60,593 nt of DNA, from the NCBI GenBank assembly GCA_017508045.1, contig JAFVZT010000025.1:1-60593 (forward strand), read 5' to 3'. The DNA comes from Oscillospiraceae bacterium. Lineage in GTDB: Bacteria; Bacillota; Clostridia; Oscillospirales; Oscillospiraceae. The translations under genes were made by a program, and so were the position numbers. Positions within the stretch are counted from its first letter, which is position 1; the number at the start of each line of letters is the position of its first letter. Below the pieces are notes generated by a model. It was not told the origin of the DNA. It saw only the letters and a program-made list of their open reading frames with translations, and did no database searches. Of the stretch, positions 1 to 8,765 are shown piece by piece.

Positions 1-1
1 A

Positions 2-55
2 CCGCCGCCGGCAGGCACCGGAAGTATCGATGTGCAGTTAAGCTGCGTACAGTAG
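2..55 (+). CDS. 3' end of a truncated upstream gene, probably phage structural
   Basis: Reading from base 2 gives 17 codons ending in TAG, with the peptide end GTGSIDVQLSCVQ. The gene enters from outside the window and runs in the same direction as the tail genes that follow, so it is probably another phage structural protein. The fragment is too short to name. Frame 1 is also open here, so the reading frame itself is uncertain. Confidence 0.3.
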   Translation, partial: PPPAGTGSIDVQLSCVQ

Positions 56-111
56 GCTTTCCGGTTTGTAATTGGTTTTCTGCTAGGTCGTTAGCTGGGT
101 TCCTCCGGAGG

Positions 112-309
112 GTGTCTTTCTTGTTTCGGCAAGAAAGACACGAAAGAACCGACATAGGGGAGGCGCTGTGTGTCTTGCTCCCGCAATCCAAGCCGCCCTC
201 CCCTATGTACCCCACCCGGCCGCATCGTAAGGGAATGGGCATAAGGCTTTGGTGGGGTTGACACCCTTCCGCCCAGTGTATGCACTGGGCACCTTCCCTA
301 AAGGGAAGG
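112..309. repeat. Cluster of four short inverted repeats in a gene-free stretch
   Basis: The non-coding stretch 56-582 holds stacked palindromes. Arms at 112-123/130-141 form a 12-bp hairpin (GTGTCTTTCTTG). Arms at 152-162/198-208 pair (ACATAGGGGAG). GCCCAGTG pairs at 271-278/283-290, and CCTTCCCT pairs at 292-299/302-309. Such stacks resemble dispersed non-autonomous repeats of clostridial genomes. Open frames here are accidental. Apart from these repeats and the element at 345-468, nothing gene-like is visible in 56-582. Confidence 0.6.
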
Positions 310-344
310 CTTTTCGCAATGACAGGGAAGGGGCGCGCGCAGTA

Positions 345-468
345 TGTCATCCTGAGCGACCCGGAGCTTGGCGGAGGGGAGCCGAAGGATCCGTTTTCCT
401 TTAGAAGATACGCAAGGTAACGGATTCTTCGACTCCGCTGCCTGCCGGCAGCTTCGCTCAGAATGACA
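345..468. repeat. Dispersed palindromic element with TGTCAT/ATGACA ends
   Basis: A 124-base element is bounded by TGTCATCCTGAGCGA on the left and TCGCTCAGAATGACA on the right, which are imperfect inverted repeats. The inner arms also pair: CGAAGGATCCG faces CGGATTCTTCG. Its ends resemble those of the elements at 26554-26655 and 53366-53504. The bases just before it (to about 325) end in CGCAATGACA, which looks like the end of a further copy. It carries no coding capacity. Confidence 0.6.
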
Positions 469-582
469 ACAAGGGGTTGCAAGGACACGGTATTTGAAAG
501 GCTGACGGGCGGCCTGAGGGTCGCCCGGACAGGACAGACAGGGAACGGCGCTGGCCGTTCCGAGGAAGGATAAGGAGCGAGG

Positions 583-1002
583 ATGAAAAAACTGATACTC
601 GATACGGGCGTTCAGGAGTTTAAAATTCAAGGGGGTGGCGTGCTGCGGTTTCATCCCGGAGACCCCAACCTGTATGCCCGATTTTTGGAGGCGGAGGAAA
701 AGCTCTCCGCCATGGAACAGGAGCTGACCCGGCAGGCAAAGGATATCCGCGACTCCAAAGGCGTGGTGAGCCTGCTGGGTCAGGCGGATAAACAGATTAA
801 GGCGCTGCTGACGGAGATTTTCGGAGAGGAAAACGACTTTGATAAGGCGCTGGGCGGTGTAAATCTGCTCTCGGTTGCCGGAAACGGCAAGACCGTGGCG
901 GCGAATCTGATGAGTGCCTTGGAGAAGATTCTTACTGACGGTGCCCAGCGGTTTGCCGATGCCCGGGTTGCGGAAATCAAGGCGGCCCGCAAAAGCTTAT
1001 GA
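583..1002 (+). CDS. Phage tail-assembly protein (DUF6673-like)
   Basis: This is a 139-residue soluble protein, mostly helical and charged, with a central Glu/Lys-rich segment (about residues 35-75). It lies immediately before Gp15 and the tape-measure gene, the position where siphoviruses keep the tail-assembly chaperone. The ATG follows AAGGAGCGAGG. Its stop overlaps the next start (ATGA), so the two genes are probably translationally coupled. I looked for a classic slippery heptamer for a -1 frameshift into the next gene and did not see one. The family name is from memory; position is the main evidence. Confidence 0.55.
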   Translation: MKKLILDTGVQEFKIQGGGVLRFHPGDPNLYARFLEAEEKLSAMEQELTRQAKDIRDSKGVVSLLGQADKQIKALLTEIFGEENDFDKALGGVNLLSVAGNGKTVAANLMSALEKILTDGAQRFADARVAEIKAARKSL

Positions 1003-1550
1003 ACCGGGGCTATCACCTGCCGATGCAGCACACCATAGGGGAAACGGTTTACGATTTAAATACGGATTTTCGGGAGCTCTTGGACATCATTGTCTGCTTG
1101 GAGGACCCGGATTTGCCCCCGGTGCTGCGGTGGCAGATTGCAATAGGGCTGTTTTACCGTCAGCAGGTTTGTCCTGAACATCGCCGGCAAGCTATGGAAT
1201 ATCTGGCGTTTTTCCTCACCGCCGGACGGCAGGATTCCCCCGGACCTAAGCTTTTGGACTGGCAGCAGGATGCCGATGCCATTATTTCCGGTGTCAACAG
1301 GGTGGCAGGACAGGAGCTGCGGGGGGCTTCCTATGTCCACTGGTGGACCTTTTTAAGCTGGTTTCATGCCATAGGAGAAGGGGAGCTTTCTTATCTGGTG
1401 GGTATCCGCGGTAAGCTTGCCAGAGGGAAAAAGCTGGAGACCTATGAACAGGAATTTTATCGGCAGAATAAGTCCCGGGTGGAGCTGAAGCCCAGATATT
1501 CCCAACGGGAGCTTTTGGAGCAGCAGAGGCTCAATGCTCTGCTGGGGTAA
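999..1550 (+). CDS. Gp15-family phage protein
   Basis: The 183-residue protein matches the Gp15 family found in prophages of Firmicutes, just upstream of the tape measure. Visible family traits are an early DFRELLDIIVCLED stretch, a central WQQDADAIISGVNRVAG segment, and the aromatic SYVHWWTFLSWFHAIGEG block near residues 110-128. A tail-assembly role is inferred from position; the biochemical function of the family is not established. The start at 999 overlaps the previous stop. An internal ATG at 1023 is possible but less likely because of the coupled ATGA overlap. Confidence 0.75.
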   Translation: MNRGYHLPMQHTIGETVYDLNTDFRELLDIIVCLEDPDLPPVLRWQIAIGLFYRQQVCPEHRRQAMEYLAFFLTAGRQDSPGPKLLDWQQDADAIISGVNRVAGQELRGASYVHWWTFLSWFHAIGEGELSYLVGIRGKLARGKKLETYEQEFYRQNKSRVELKPRYSQRELLEQQRLNALLG

Positions 1551-1568
1551 TGTAGAGAGGGTGAGGAA

Positions 1569-3056
1569 ATGGAAAACGAATTAAATATAGGATTGGAACA
1601 GGCCCGGACGGCAGCGGTGGATTTGGACAAGGAGCTTTTGGTTTTGCGTCTGGCTTTGGGCAAGCTGAAAGCTGCGATTGCCGATGCCGGTGCGCCCCTT
1701 ATGGGGGTACTGGCAGAGGGTCTGCAAAAGGTGGTATTTTGGGCCATCCGTATGGTTAAGGTGGCAGGACAGGTGGCTGCCAGCTTATTTGGGGTGAGCA
1801 ACGCCGGAAAAATCACGCAAAAGGCGGTGACCGCCGCGGCAAAGGCGGCGAAAAAAAGCCTTGCCGACTTTGATGAACTCAACCGCCTGCAAAACAACTC
1901 CGAGGAGGTAATAACGCCGGAGGCAGCTGTGCCTGCGATACATGGAATTTTACCCCAGGCGCAGGCCATTGCCGACAGCATCCGGGCGCTGCTTGCACCG
2001 CTGCAGGAGATCGATCTGTTTCCTTTGCGGTGGAGCTTTGCAAGACTGTCGGAGTCTGCCCAGGCGGTTTCTCAGCAGGTGGTGCAGGCGCTTAATGTTA
2101 TGTGGCATCAGGCCCTTGTACCCTTTGCGGCGTGGCTGACGGAAAAGCTGGTGCCGGCGCTGGTTATGGATTTAAGGGCTGCTTTGGATGCGGTCAGTGC
2201 GGTATTGACACCTCTGGGCGCAGGCTTCGCCGGGTTATGGCAGGCCATACAGCCGGGAATAGATTTTGTGGGGACTACAGCGCTTTCGGCATTGGAGCAG
2301 CTGCGGCAGCTTTTTATCAAGCTTACCGCAACCATGACGGAAAAAGCCGGGACTATACAAGGCATCTTTGAAAATATCGGGCAAATTTTTACTGTAATTT
2401 GGTCCGTGGCAGAGCCGGTGCTGACAGCTTTGCTGCAGCTGTGGACAAAGACCTTTTCTCAGCTTACCACCGTCACAAGCGACCTTGTGGGTCATATTAT
2501 CGACGGCTTTTACAGCATTACAGAATATTTAGCCGGCGTCTTTACCGGGAATTGGAGCCGGGCATGGCAGGGACTGAAGGGGATTTTCAAGGCCAGCATT
2601 AACGGCATTTTGGGGCTTATGAATGCTTTGCTTGCCGGCGTGTCGGGAGCAATCAATGCGGTGGTCCAGGCTGCCAATAAGCTAAGCTTTACCTTACCGG
2701 ATTGGGTTCCCGGTCTGGGAAGTCAGACCTTCGGTTTGAATTTGCCCACCATAGCAACGCCCCAAATTCCCTATCTTGCCAAGGGCGCGGTGCTGCCGGC
2801 AAACCGACCCTTTCTGGCGGTGGTGGGTGACCAGAGACACGGTACAAACATCGAAGCGCCCCTGACAACCATTCAAGAGGCGGTGGCCAATGTGATGGCG
2901 GATATGCTTCCGGCAATGGTGGCCGGCTTTGAAGCCACGGTGGATATTCAAAGGGATATTTTGCAGGCGGTACTGGGAATTTCCATCGGCGATGAGGTGC
3001 TTTCCAATGCGGTCAGCCGCTATCAGCGGAAGATGGCCATTGTGGAGGGGGTGTAA
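1569..3056 (+). CDS. Tail tape-measure protein (short)
   Basis: This 495-residue protein is rich in Ala, Leu and Gln with long amphipathic helices and hydrophobic patches. It contains the segment KSLADFDELNRLQ near residue 98, a pattern typical of clostridial tape measures. Its size, helix content and place between Gp15 and the distal tail genes support the call. Tape measures set tail length and help DNA passage. By the usual rule of about 0.15 nm per residue this one implies a short tail of roughly 75 nm, which is an inference. The ATG follows GAGGGTGAGGAA. The stop lies two bases before the next ATG. Confidence 0.75.
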   Translation: MENELNIGLEQARTAAVDLDKELLVLRLALGKLKAAIADAGAPLMGVLAEGLQKVVFWAIRMVKVAGQVAASLFGVSNAGKITQKAVTAAAKAAKKSLADFDELNRLQNNSEEVITPEAAVPAIHGILPQAQAIADSIRALLAPLQEIDLFPLRWSFARLSESAQAVSQQVVQALNVMWHQALVPFAAWLTEKLVPALVMDLRAALDAVSAVLTPLGAGFAGLWQAIQPGIDFVGTTALSALEQLRQLFIKLTATMTEKAGTIQGIFENIGQIFTVIWSVAEPVLTALLQLWTKTFSQLTTVTSDLVGHIIDGFYSITEYLAGVFTGNWSRAWQGLKGIFKASINGILGLMNALLAGVSGAINAVVQAANKLSFTLPDWVPGLGSQTFGLNLPTIATPQIPYLAKGAVLPANRPFLAVVGDQRHGTNIEAPLTTIQEAVANVMADMLPAMVAGFEATVDIQRDILQAVLGISIGDEVLSNAVSRYQRKMAIVEGV

Positions 3057-3058
3057 GG

Positions 3059-3433
3059 ATGCGCAGTCCCAGCAATTTGTTTTTAATTGACGGAGTGCCT
3101 ATGCTTGCTCCCGATGCGGATATGGAGGTTTCCTATGAGGCGTTGGATTCTTCTGCCTCCGGACGGGATGAGGCCGGTGTGATGCACCGCCTTGTGCTGC
3201 GGCATCAGGTGGGGAAGTGGTCCTTTACCTATGACTGTCTGACCCGGCAGGAGTATGCCTATATGGAGGGCTTATTTGCGGGAAAATCCCACTTTCAGTT
3301 TACCTTCCCCAGCCCTACATGCCCAAACGAGACCCAGACGGTGACCGCCTACCGCAGCCAGCACGGCATCGGCTGGCGGTGTGTGCAAACCGGCCAGTTC
3401 CGGAACTACAAATTCAATATTATTGCGTGTTAG
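3059..3433 (+). CDS. Small phage tail protein (DUF6711-like)
   Basis: The protein is 124 residues, mostly beta-rich, beginning MRSPSNLFLIDGVPM and containing WSFTYDCLTRQEYAYMEG near residues 60-78. It lies directly between the tape measure and the baseplate genes, where small distal-tail or tail-tip proteins are found. It is packed two bases behind the tape-measure stop and ends ten bases before the BppU start, so it is part of one operon. The family assignment is from memory and the structural role is inferred from order. Confidence 0.55.
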   Translation: MRSPSNLFLIDGVPMLAPDADMEVSYEALDSSASGRDEAGVMHRLVLRHQVGKWSFTYDCLTRQEYAYMEGLFAGKSHFQFTFPSPTCPNETQTVTAYRSQHGIGWRCVQTGQFRNYKFNIIAC

Positions 3434-3443
3434 AGGTGAAACC

Positions 3444-4640
3444 ATGACAGTAACCAATAAAGTAACCGTCGATTTGGCAAAAAAGGCAATCCTGCCGGAA
3501 ATCGATGTAACCCAAGGGGATTCTGCCCGGGTAGCGGAAATTACCCTGTTGGAAAACGGTGCGCCCTGGCCGGTTCCTCAAGGGGCGCAGCTGGTGGTAA
3601 GCTACCAAAATGCCCGGGGTGAAGGGGGCAGCTATGACACCCTGGCTGACGGCACGCCTGCCTGCTCTGCCACAGACAATGTGCTGCGGGTTTCTTTTCC
3701 GGAGCAGGCTTGCGCGGTGCGGGGAAGAGTGCGGGTACAGATTGCCATTTTGCATAAAGGGCTGCAGCTTTCCGTGTTTACCCTGGTGCTTTGCACAGCC
3801 GGGTCAGCATCCGGGGAGAAAGCCCCGGGGCGGTATGTAAATCTTTCCCAGTGGCTGCAGGCTTATCAGGGTCTTCCCATTATCAACACAGCACAGGGCA
3901 ATCCCCTCGTCCTGCCGGATAGTCTGGATAGACCCCTTGTGGGTTTAAAGGCCCATATACAGGCACAGACTGCGGGTGTGGACAGCCTGAGTATCGGGGT
4001 TTGCAAAAACAACATTTTCGGTGGCGCTAATTACAGAATTGCGGCCAAATTGCCATATGACCCCGCATTTTTATTAGCAGCGGATACAAAAATAAGCTGC
4101 TTCTATGCCCCTGTGAAACAGGGAAAGGCATATACAATAATCCGGGAAGGCGTATTCGCAAAAAATTTGCGTGTGGGTTTCTGTAACATACACCCCAGCA
4201 GAATCGTAAACGGACAGACACCTTGTTACGGGCTTTGCATCGTTCCGCCACCGGGAATTTTTTGCAGCACAGTTTCCCCGATAGACGGTTGGATTGTCTG
4301 CTATGTGGGAGATGATTCGTCACTGCCTCCTGCCCAGCAGGCAGCAAAGCTGAAAATCCTGGAGGAAGAAACCGTTACGATTGACCTGCCCGACACCTGC
4401 TACGGTGGCTATGTGGACTGGACAAACGGACAGTATGTGCAGACCCATACCCTTAGCGACGGGGAAGCGGTACAGCTGGCAGTGCCCGTAACCCATGCAC
4501 TTTCCGGCTTACCGGAAATGCGTGCAGTTTATCCCGTTACAAGCCTGTCGGCAAACGGAGCACAGCTGAATGTGCGCTATATTGCGGATACAAAAAATTA
4601 CATCGACAACAAGCTTGCAAGCTTAACATCGGGGGCTTAA
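3444..4640 (+). CDS. BppU-family baseplate upper protein
   Basis: The N-terminal 110 residues match the BppU N-terminal fold: MTVTNKVTVDLAKK, then a domain ending in RVRVQIAILHKGLQLSVFTL. This domain attaches receptor-binding parts to the baseplate of lactococcal-type siphophages. The remaining ~280 residues are a beta-rich region with Gly/Asp turns that could bear carbohydrate-binding or spacer modules, and the C terminus DTKNYIDNKLASL resembles a short trimerising stem. The start at 3444 is chosen because AGAGGTGAAACC precedes it; an in-frame upstream ATG at 3381 lies inside the previous gene. Length is 398 residues. Confidence 0.75.
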   Translation: MTVTNKVTVDLAKKAILPEIDVTQGDSARVAEITLLENGAPWPVPQGAQLVVSYQNARGEGGSYDTLADGTPACSATDNVLRVSFPEQACAVRGRVRVQIAILHKGLQLSVFTLVLCTAGSASGEKAPGRYVNLSQWLQAYQGLPIINTAQGNPLVLPDSLDRPLVGLKAHIQAQTAGVDSLSIGVCKNNIFGGANYRIAAKLPYDPAFLLAADTKISCFYAPVKQGKAYTIIREGVFAKNLRVGFCNIHPSRIVNGQTPCYGLCIVPPPGIFCSTVSPIDGWIVCYVGDDSSLPPAQQAAKLKILEEETVTIDLPDTCYGGYVDWTNGQYVQTHTLSDGEAVQLAVPVTHALSGLPEMRAVYPVTSLSANGAQLNVRYIADTKNYIDNKLASLTSGA

Positions 4641-4642
4641 CA

Positions 4643-6172
4643 ATGAAAAAGCATGTACTTATCCTGCCGTCCGGCGTGGAAATTTCCTCCGGGGCGCAGG
4701 GGACTGCCATTTTGTCCGTGGCCCTTACCCACAGCGTCAATGCCGGACAGGAGCTGACCTTGGGGTCGGTATGCGCGGCGATGGCGGAAATGGATGTTTT
4801 TAATTTGACCCCGGGTATAACCGAGGGGGATGCCCTGACCCTGTATGCCGAGGACGAGGAGGGCAACCGCACCCTGCTGGGGGTGTTTACCGCCCAAAAG
4901 CCGGAGCAAAGCGGTGGGATAACCCGGATAACGGCCTATGACAGCATTGTAAAGCTGGACAAGGACATAACCGCCTGGCTGGAGGGCTTGGACAAGTGGC
5001 CCTATACCTTGCAGGAGCTTGCCCATATGGTATGCGCTTACTGCGGACTGCCCCTTGCAGAAGAAGAATTTCCCAACGGGAGCTATCCGGTGGAAAAGCT
5101 TACCTGTCAGGGCATTACCGGACGGGGTCTTATGCAGTATATCGGTGAGATTGCCGGCTGCTACCTTACCGCAGACGAAGCCGGTGTTGCCCGATTTGGC
5201 TGGTACACGCCGGGAACGGTTTCCGTTGCTCCCACCGCAAAGGACGAAGATTTGACGAAAACCTACTGCTTTGCAGGCAGTCTGCGCCTGGCAGATTACC
5301 AGGTCGCGCCTATTGAAAAGGTGCAACTGCAGAATACGTCGGCGGATTTGGGGGTAGTGTACCCCCAAAATCCCAATGCGGTTAACACCTACCGCATTAC
5401 CCAAAACCCATTGCTTGCCGCCGGGTCTGTGGAGGCTCTTTCTCAGGTGGCGCAGACCTTGTTTTCCCGGCTGCAGGGGATATCCTATACACCCTGCACC
5501 GTTACTGTGCCGGCTCTCGGTAATATTCGCGCAGGGCAGATTGTAACAGTTGACGGTAAAGTGGTGTATGTGATGAAGAGCGTCACCGCCGGACAAAAGA
5601 CAAAGCTTTCCTGTGTCGGCTCTGCCACCCGGGACAGTGTCTCAGCGGTGAACCAGCGCAGGCATCAGTCCACAGAGGGCAGGGTGCTGGAGCTGTACAC
5701 CGACATCCAGGGCATCCGGGCGGAAAACCGGGATGCACAGGGTAAGCTCTCCCAGCTGGAAATGGATGTTTCGGGCATCCGGACGGAGGCGGCGGTGCAG
5801 CAGCAGACTGCCCAAGGCCTTTTGGAGCAGGTCACCGCCCTGCGGCAAAGCGCAACGGAGCTTTCCGCCACTGTGAAAAGTGTGCAGGATAACGGCGTTT
5901 GCCGGGTGGAAAATGCCTTCGGACTGACCATTAATGAGTCGGCGGTGACCATCCACCGCCAGGGCAGCGAAATGACCAACCGGCTCAATGAAAAGGGAAT
6001 GTATGTTATCCGGGGAGAGGGCACAGCCAATGAAACCCCCATGCTCCGGGCAGATGCCGATGGGGTTTTGGCTACCGATGTATCGGTGCGCAATTTCCTG
6101 ATTATCGGCAGCCACGCCCGGTTTGAAGATTACGAAACAGGCAGGACAGCCTGCTTCTATCTGGAGGGTTAA
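4643..6172 (+). CDS. Phage tail hub / minor structural protein
   Basis: This 509-residue protein has an N-terminal beta-rich part (about 1-330) with features of gp27/XkdQ-like hub proteins: the ITRITAYDSIVKLDKDITAWL segment, then a pair of cysteines, then GNIRAGQIVTVDGKVVYVMKS. Residues about 340-425 form a coiled coil (repeated Gln/Glu/Leu heptads), and the C-terminal ~85 residues look like the end domain of clostridial minor structural proteins. It probably forms the tail tip with the flanking genes. Spacing of 2-3 bases to both neighbours supports one operon. Confidence 0.6.
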   Translation: MKKHVLILPSGVEISSGAQGTAILSVALTHSVNAGQELTLGSVCAAMAEMDVFNLTPGITEGDALTLYAEDEEGNRTLLGVFTAQKPEQSGGITRITAYDSIVKLDKDITAWLEGLDKWPYTLQELAHMVCAYCGLPLAEEEFPNGSYPVEKLTCQGITGRGLMQYIGEIAGCYLTADEAGVARFGWYTPGTVSVAPTAKDEDLTKTYCFAGSLRLADYQVAPIEKVQLQNTSADLGVVYPQNPNAVNTYRITQNPLLAAGSVEALSQVAQTLFSRLQGISYTPCTVTVPALGNIRAGQIVTVDGKVVYVMKSVTAGQKTKLSCVGSATRDSVSAVNQRRHQSTEGRVLELYTDIQGIRAENRDAQGKLSQLEMDVSGIRTEAAVQQQTAQGLLEQVTALRQSATELSATVKSVQDNGVCRVENAFGLTINESAVTIHRQGSEMTNRLNEKGMYVIRGEGTANETPMLRADADGVLATDVSVRNFLIIGSHARFEDYETGRTACFYLEG

Positions 6173-6175
6173 AAT

Positions 6176-7582
6176 ATGGCATTATCAGGAATATTTTACG
6201 GCACTACCAGCAATCCCCGGCTGAAGCCTCAGATTGTCTGGTCTGCGGTGCAGTCACCGGAGGGCAATTACTCCGATGTCACTGCTTCTTTGCAATATAC
6301 CCGGAGCAATTCCGGCTACACCACCGGCGGTACCTGGACGGGAACGCTGACCATCGGGGAAGAAACGGTGCAGGACACCTTGTATATGGAAATTACCTAT
6401 GGCAATGTGACCACTGTACTGACCCACACCGCCCGGATTTATCACGACGATAACGGGGAGAAGAGCATTACCATTTCCGCCACCGGCGGCATTACCTATC
6501 CGGCGGAGGCGTCCTTAAAGACAACCACCATCAGCCAAAGCGTAACGCTGGATACCATTTTAACCGCCTCGGCGATTTCTGCATCAGATGGAAATATCGG
6601 TTCCTGCGCTACTGTGGTGGTAAACAAAAAAGCAAGCGCCTTTACCCACAGCCTTGCCTACGAGTTCGGAAGCCTTTCCGGGTACATAAATGCTTCCGGT
6701 CAGCCGGTAGAAGAGGAGGAAATCTTTCCCGAAACGGTGGTAAATTTCTTCTTACCGGAAAGCTTTTACGGGGAAATCCCCGACAGTAAAACCGGCATAT
6801 GTACCGTAATTTGCCGCACCTATTCCGGTGACAGGGTGATTGGAGAAAAAACTACCCAATTTACCGTCACCGCATCGGAAGCCTTATGTGCCCCGGAGGT
6901 TACCTTGACAGTAACAGACTGCAACGAAGCAACAATTTCCTTGACGGGGGATAGTGCGGTGCTGGTGCGAAAAGCTTCCGACGCTCTGTGCGTTCTTTCC
7001 GCCCAAGGCAAAAACGGAGCAACCATCCTGCAAAAACAGATTGCCGGACAGCCGGTGGAGGATTTTCTGGTGCTTTCCGGGGTGGACAGCCCCACGATTT
7101 CTGCCTTCGTTACCGACAGCCGGGGCTATAAGACGGAAATCACCAGCACGCCGAAAACTGTGCCTTATGTGGCACTAACGGGCAACGCCTCCGTAAAACG
7201 CCTTGACCCCACCGGCGACAAGGCGTTGCTGACCTTGGAGGGACAGTGCTTCCGGGGAAGCTTCGGTCAGGCGGAAAACAGCCTTACGGTGACGGTTACC
7301 GTTCCGGCTTTAAGCCAAAGCTTTACCCTAAGTCCGGAGCTTCGGGAGGATAACAGCTATTATCTTACTTTGGAGCTTTCCGGGTTGGACTATACCCGTT
7401 CCTATTCGGTGACGGTGACGGCGCAGGACCGGCTGAGCCGGGTGGACAAGACCCTTACCGTACACCGGGGCGTGCCGGTGTTTGACTGGGGTGAGGGGGA
7501 TTTTGCCTTCCACGTTCCGGTATCTGTTCCGGAATTGCTGATAAATGGGAAAACCTTGGCGCAATGGCTAAAGGAGGTATAA
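6176..7582 (+). CDS. DUF859-like phage minor structural protein
   Basis: The 468-residue, Thr/Ser-rich beta protein starts MALSGIFYGTTSNPRLKPQI and has repeated Ig-like strands. This matches the DUF859 type of minor structural proteins. The C terminus, FAFHVPVSVPELLINGKTLAQWL, is the conserved end motif seen in many tail proteins of clostridial prophages. A role in the tail tip or host contact is inferred. It begins three bases after the hub gene, and its end overlaps the region holding the ribosome site for the endolysin. Confidence 0.65.
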   Translation: MALSGIFYGTTSNPRLKPQIVWSAVQSPEGNYSDVTASLQYTRSNSGYTTGGTWTGTLTIGEETVQDTLYMEITYGNVTTVLTHTARIYHDDNGEKSITISATGGITYPAEASLKTTTISQSVTLDTILTASAISASDGNIGSCATVVVNKKASAFTHSLAYEFGSLSGYINASGQPVEEEEIFPETVVNFFLPESFYGEIPDSKTGICTVICRTYSGDRVIGEKTTQFTVTASEALCAPEVTLTVTDCNEATISLTGDSAVLVRKASDALCVLSAQGKNGATILQKQIAGQPVEDFLVLSGVDSPTISAFVTDSRGYKTEITSTPKTVPYVALTGNASVKRLDPTGDKALLTLEGQCFRGSFGQAENSLTVTVTVPALSQSFTLSPELREDNSYYLTLELSGLDYTRSYSVTVTAQDRLSRVDKTLTVHRGVPVFDWGEGDFAFHVPVSVPELLINGKTLAQWLKEV

Positions 7583-7587
7583 ATATT

Positions 7588-8307
7588 ATGGAAAAAACAG
7601 CAAAAGGCTTAGTGCAATACGCAAAAGCCCAGCTTGGCAGACCCTACTGGTACGGCACCTACGGACAGCTGGGCACGCAGGACTGCTACAATCGGAAAAA
7701 GGCACAGTATCCTGCCTATTATAAGTGGTCTTATACTCCGCAGACCGCTGCCCAAAAGGTACACGACTGCGCAGGGCTGATTAAGGGGTATTTGTGGTGC
7801 GACAGTCCTGACGCTGCCCCTGTGTACAATAAGCTCCAGGACAAGTCCGCCAACGGACTTTATTCTGCCTGTAAGGAAAAGGGCAATATCAAAACCCTGC
7901 CGGAAATGCCCGGTGTGCTGGTATTTATGTCCGGGCATGTCGGTGTGTACATCGGCGGTGGCGAGGTCATTGAGGCAAGAGGACACGATTACGGCGTGGT
8001 GAAAACCAGGCTATCCGCAAGGCCTTGGAAAAACTGGGGCATTTGCCCGTATATTACTTATGAACAGGAAAAAGGTGAGGTGTGTAAGGTGGATGTACCG
8101 GTACTGAAAAAGGGCGCAAAGGGCGCCAGCGTGAAAGCAATGCAGCAATTGCTTATTGCAAACAAATGCTCCTGCGGCATTAAAGGTGCGGACAGCTCCT
8201 TCGGTCCGGCCACGGACAAGGCGCTGCGGAAATACCAGAGCAAGCAAGGCCTTTCCGTGGACGGCTCCTGCGGTCCGAAAACCTGGGCGTCCCTTTTGGG
8301 GGTGTAA
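7588..8307 (+). CDS. NlpC/P60 endolysin with peptidoglycan-binding domain
   Basis: The 239-residue protein has two domains. The first (about 1-150) is an NlpC/P60-like cysteine peptidase that cuts stem peptides: the probable catalytic Cys lies in KVHDCAGLIKGYLW, and the His in PGVLVFMSGHVGVYIGGGEVIEA. The second (about 165-239) is a PG_binding_1 domain (VKAMQQLLIANK, DKALRKYQSKQGLSVDGSCGPKTW). There is no signal peptide, as expected for a holin-dependent phage lysin. ATG 7588 is chosen because AAAGGAGG sits at the right distance; the in-frame ATG at 7564 precedes that site. It lies in the lysis module with the next two genes. Confidence 0.8.
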   Translation: MEKTAKGLVQYAKAQLGRPYWYGTYGQLGTQDCYNRKKAQYPAYYKWSYTPQTAAQKVHDCAGLIKGYLWCDSPDAAPVYNKLQDKSANGLYSACKEKGNIKTLPEMPGVLVFMSGHVGVYIGGGEVIEARGHDYGVVKTRLSARPWKNWGICPYITYEQEKGEVCKVDVPVLKKGAKGASVKAMQQLLIANKCSCGIKGADSSFGPATDKALRKYQSKQGLSVDGSCGPKTWASLLGV

Positions 8308-8311
8308 GCAG

Positions 8312-8536
8312 GTGAATTCGGAGCTTTTGGTGGCGCTGCTGGGGTTTGCCGGTACGCTTATGGGGTCGCTTTTGGGCGTGGTAGCCGCACAGAAGCTGAC
8401 CCAGTACCGGCTGGCGCAGCTGGAGGAAAAGGTCAACCGCCACAACAATCTGGTAGAGCGTACCTATAAACTGGAGGGGCAGCTTGCGGAGTGCTGCCAT
8501 GATATTAAAGAACTGAAGGCCTACCATAAGCCTTGA
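8312..8536 (+). CDS. Small membrane-anchored coiled-coil protein of the lysis module
   Basis: GTG at 8312 gives a 74-residue protein. It has an N-terminal membrane segment (about residues 4-24) followed by a charged coiled coil (QLEEKVNRHNNLVERTYKLEG) and a Cys-Cys-His patch. The layout resembles small XhlA-like proteins that sit between endolysin and holin genes. It starts four bases after the endolysin stop. A holin partner or antiholin role is inferred from position. Confidence 0.55.
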   Translation: MNSELLVALLGFAGTLMGSLLGVVAAQKLTQYRLAQLEEKVNRHNNLVERTYKLEGQLAECCHDIKELKAYHKP

Positions 8537-8553
8537 GCATTGAGGAGGAAATT

Positions 8554-8724
8554 ATGAAGGAAAATCTTGCAAAGCTATTAAAAGTAAAAACCATTGTCAC
8601 CCTGGCAGTGACGGCAGTATTTGCCATTTTGTCCCTGACGGGAAAAATCAGTCCGGACAATGTGATGGTGATTGTATCCATGGTGGTGTCCTTTTATTTC
8701 GGCACCCAGCACGAAAAATCATAA
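8554..8724 (+). CDS. Phage holin
   Basis: The 56-residue protein has two hydrophobic stretches (about residues 11-28 and 36-50) separated by a turn, KISPDN, and a short charged tail, TQHEKS. This is the profile of a small two-helix holin that releases the endolysin. The ATG at 8554 is preceded by GAGGAGG, while the longer reading from TTG 8533 would place the ribosome site inside the gene. It is the last gene of the phage operon; a short hairpin (TCCGCC/GGCGGA, 8726-8741) without a clear T run follows. Confidence 0.65.
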   Translation: MKENLAKLLKVKTIVTLAVTAVFAILSLTGKISPDNVMVIVSMVVSFYFGTQHEKS

Positions 8725-8765
8725 ATCCGCCGTTCGGCGGAGGCGCGCACCCAATATATGGTGGA

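Noticed and set aside
980-1005. Possible programmed -1 frameshift joining the tail-assembly protein to Gp15
   Set aside because: No XXXYYYZ heptamer is present; the sequence shows only an ATGA overlap, which explains coupling.
4637-5596. 319-codon minus-strand open frame
   Set aside because: It is antisense to the tail hub gene, lacks a start site with ribosome binding, and its composition is that of a shadow frame.
8726-8741. Hairpin after the holin gene as a terminator
   Set aside because: The stem is only six base pairs and no T run follows; left as a possible weak structure.
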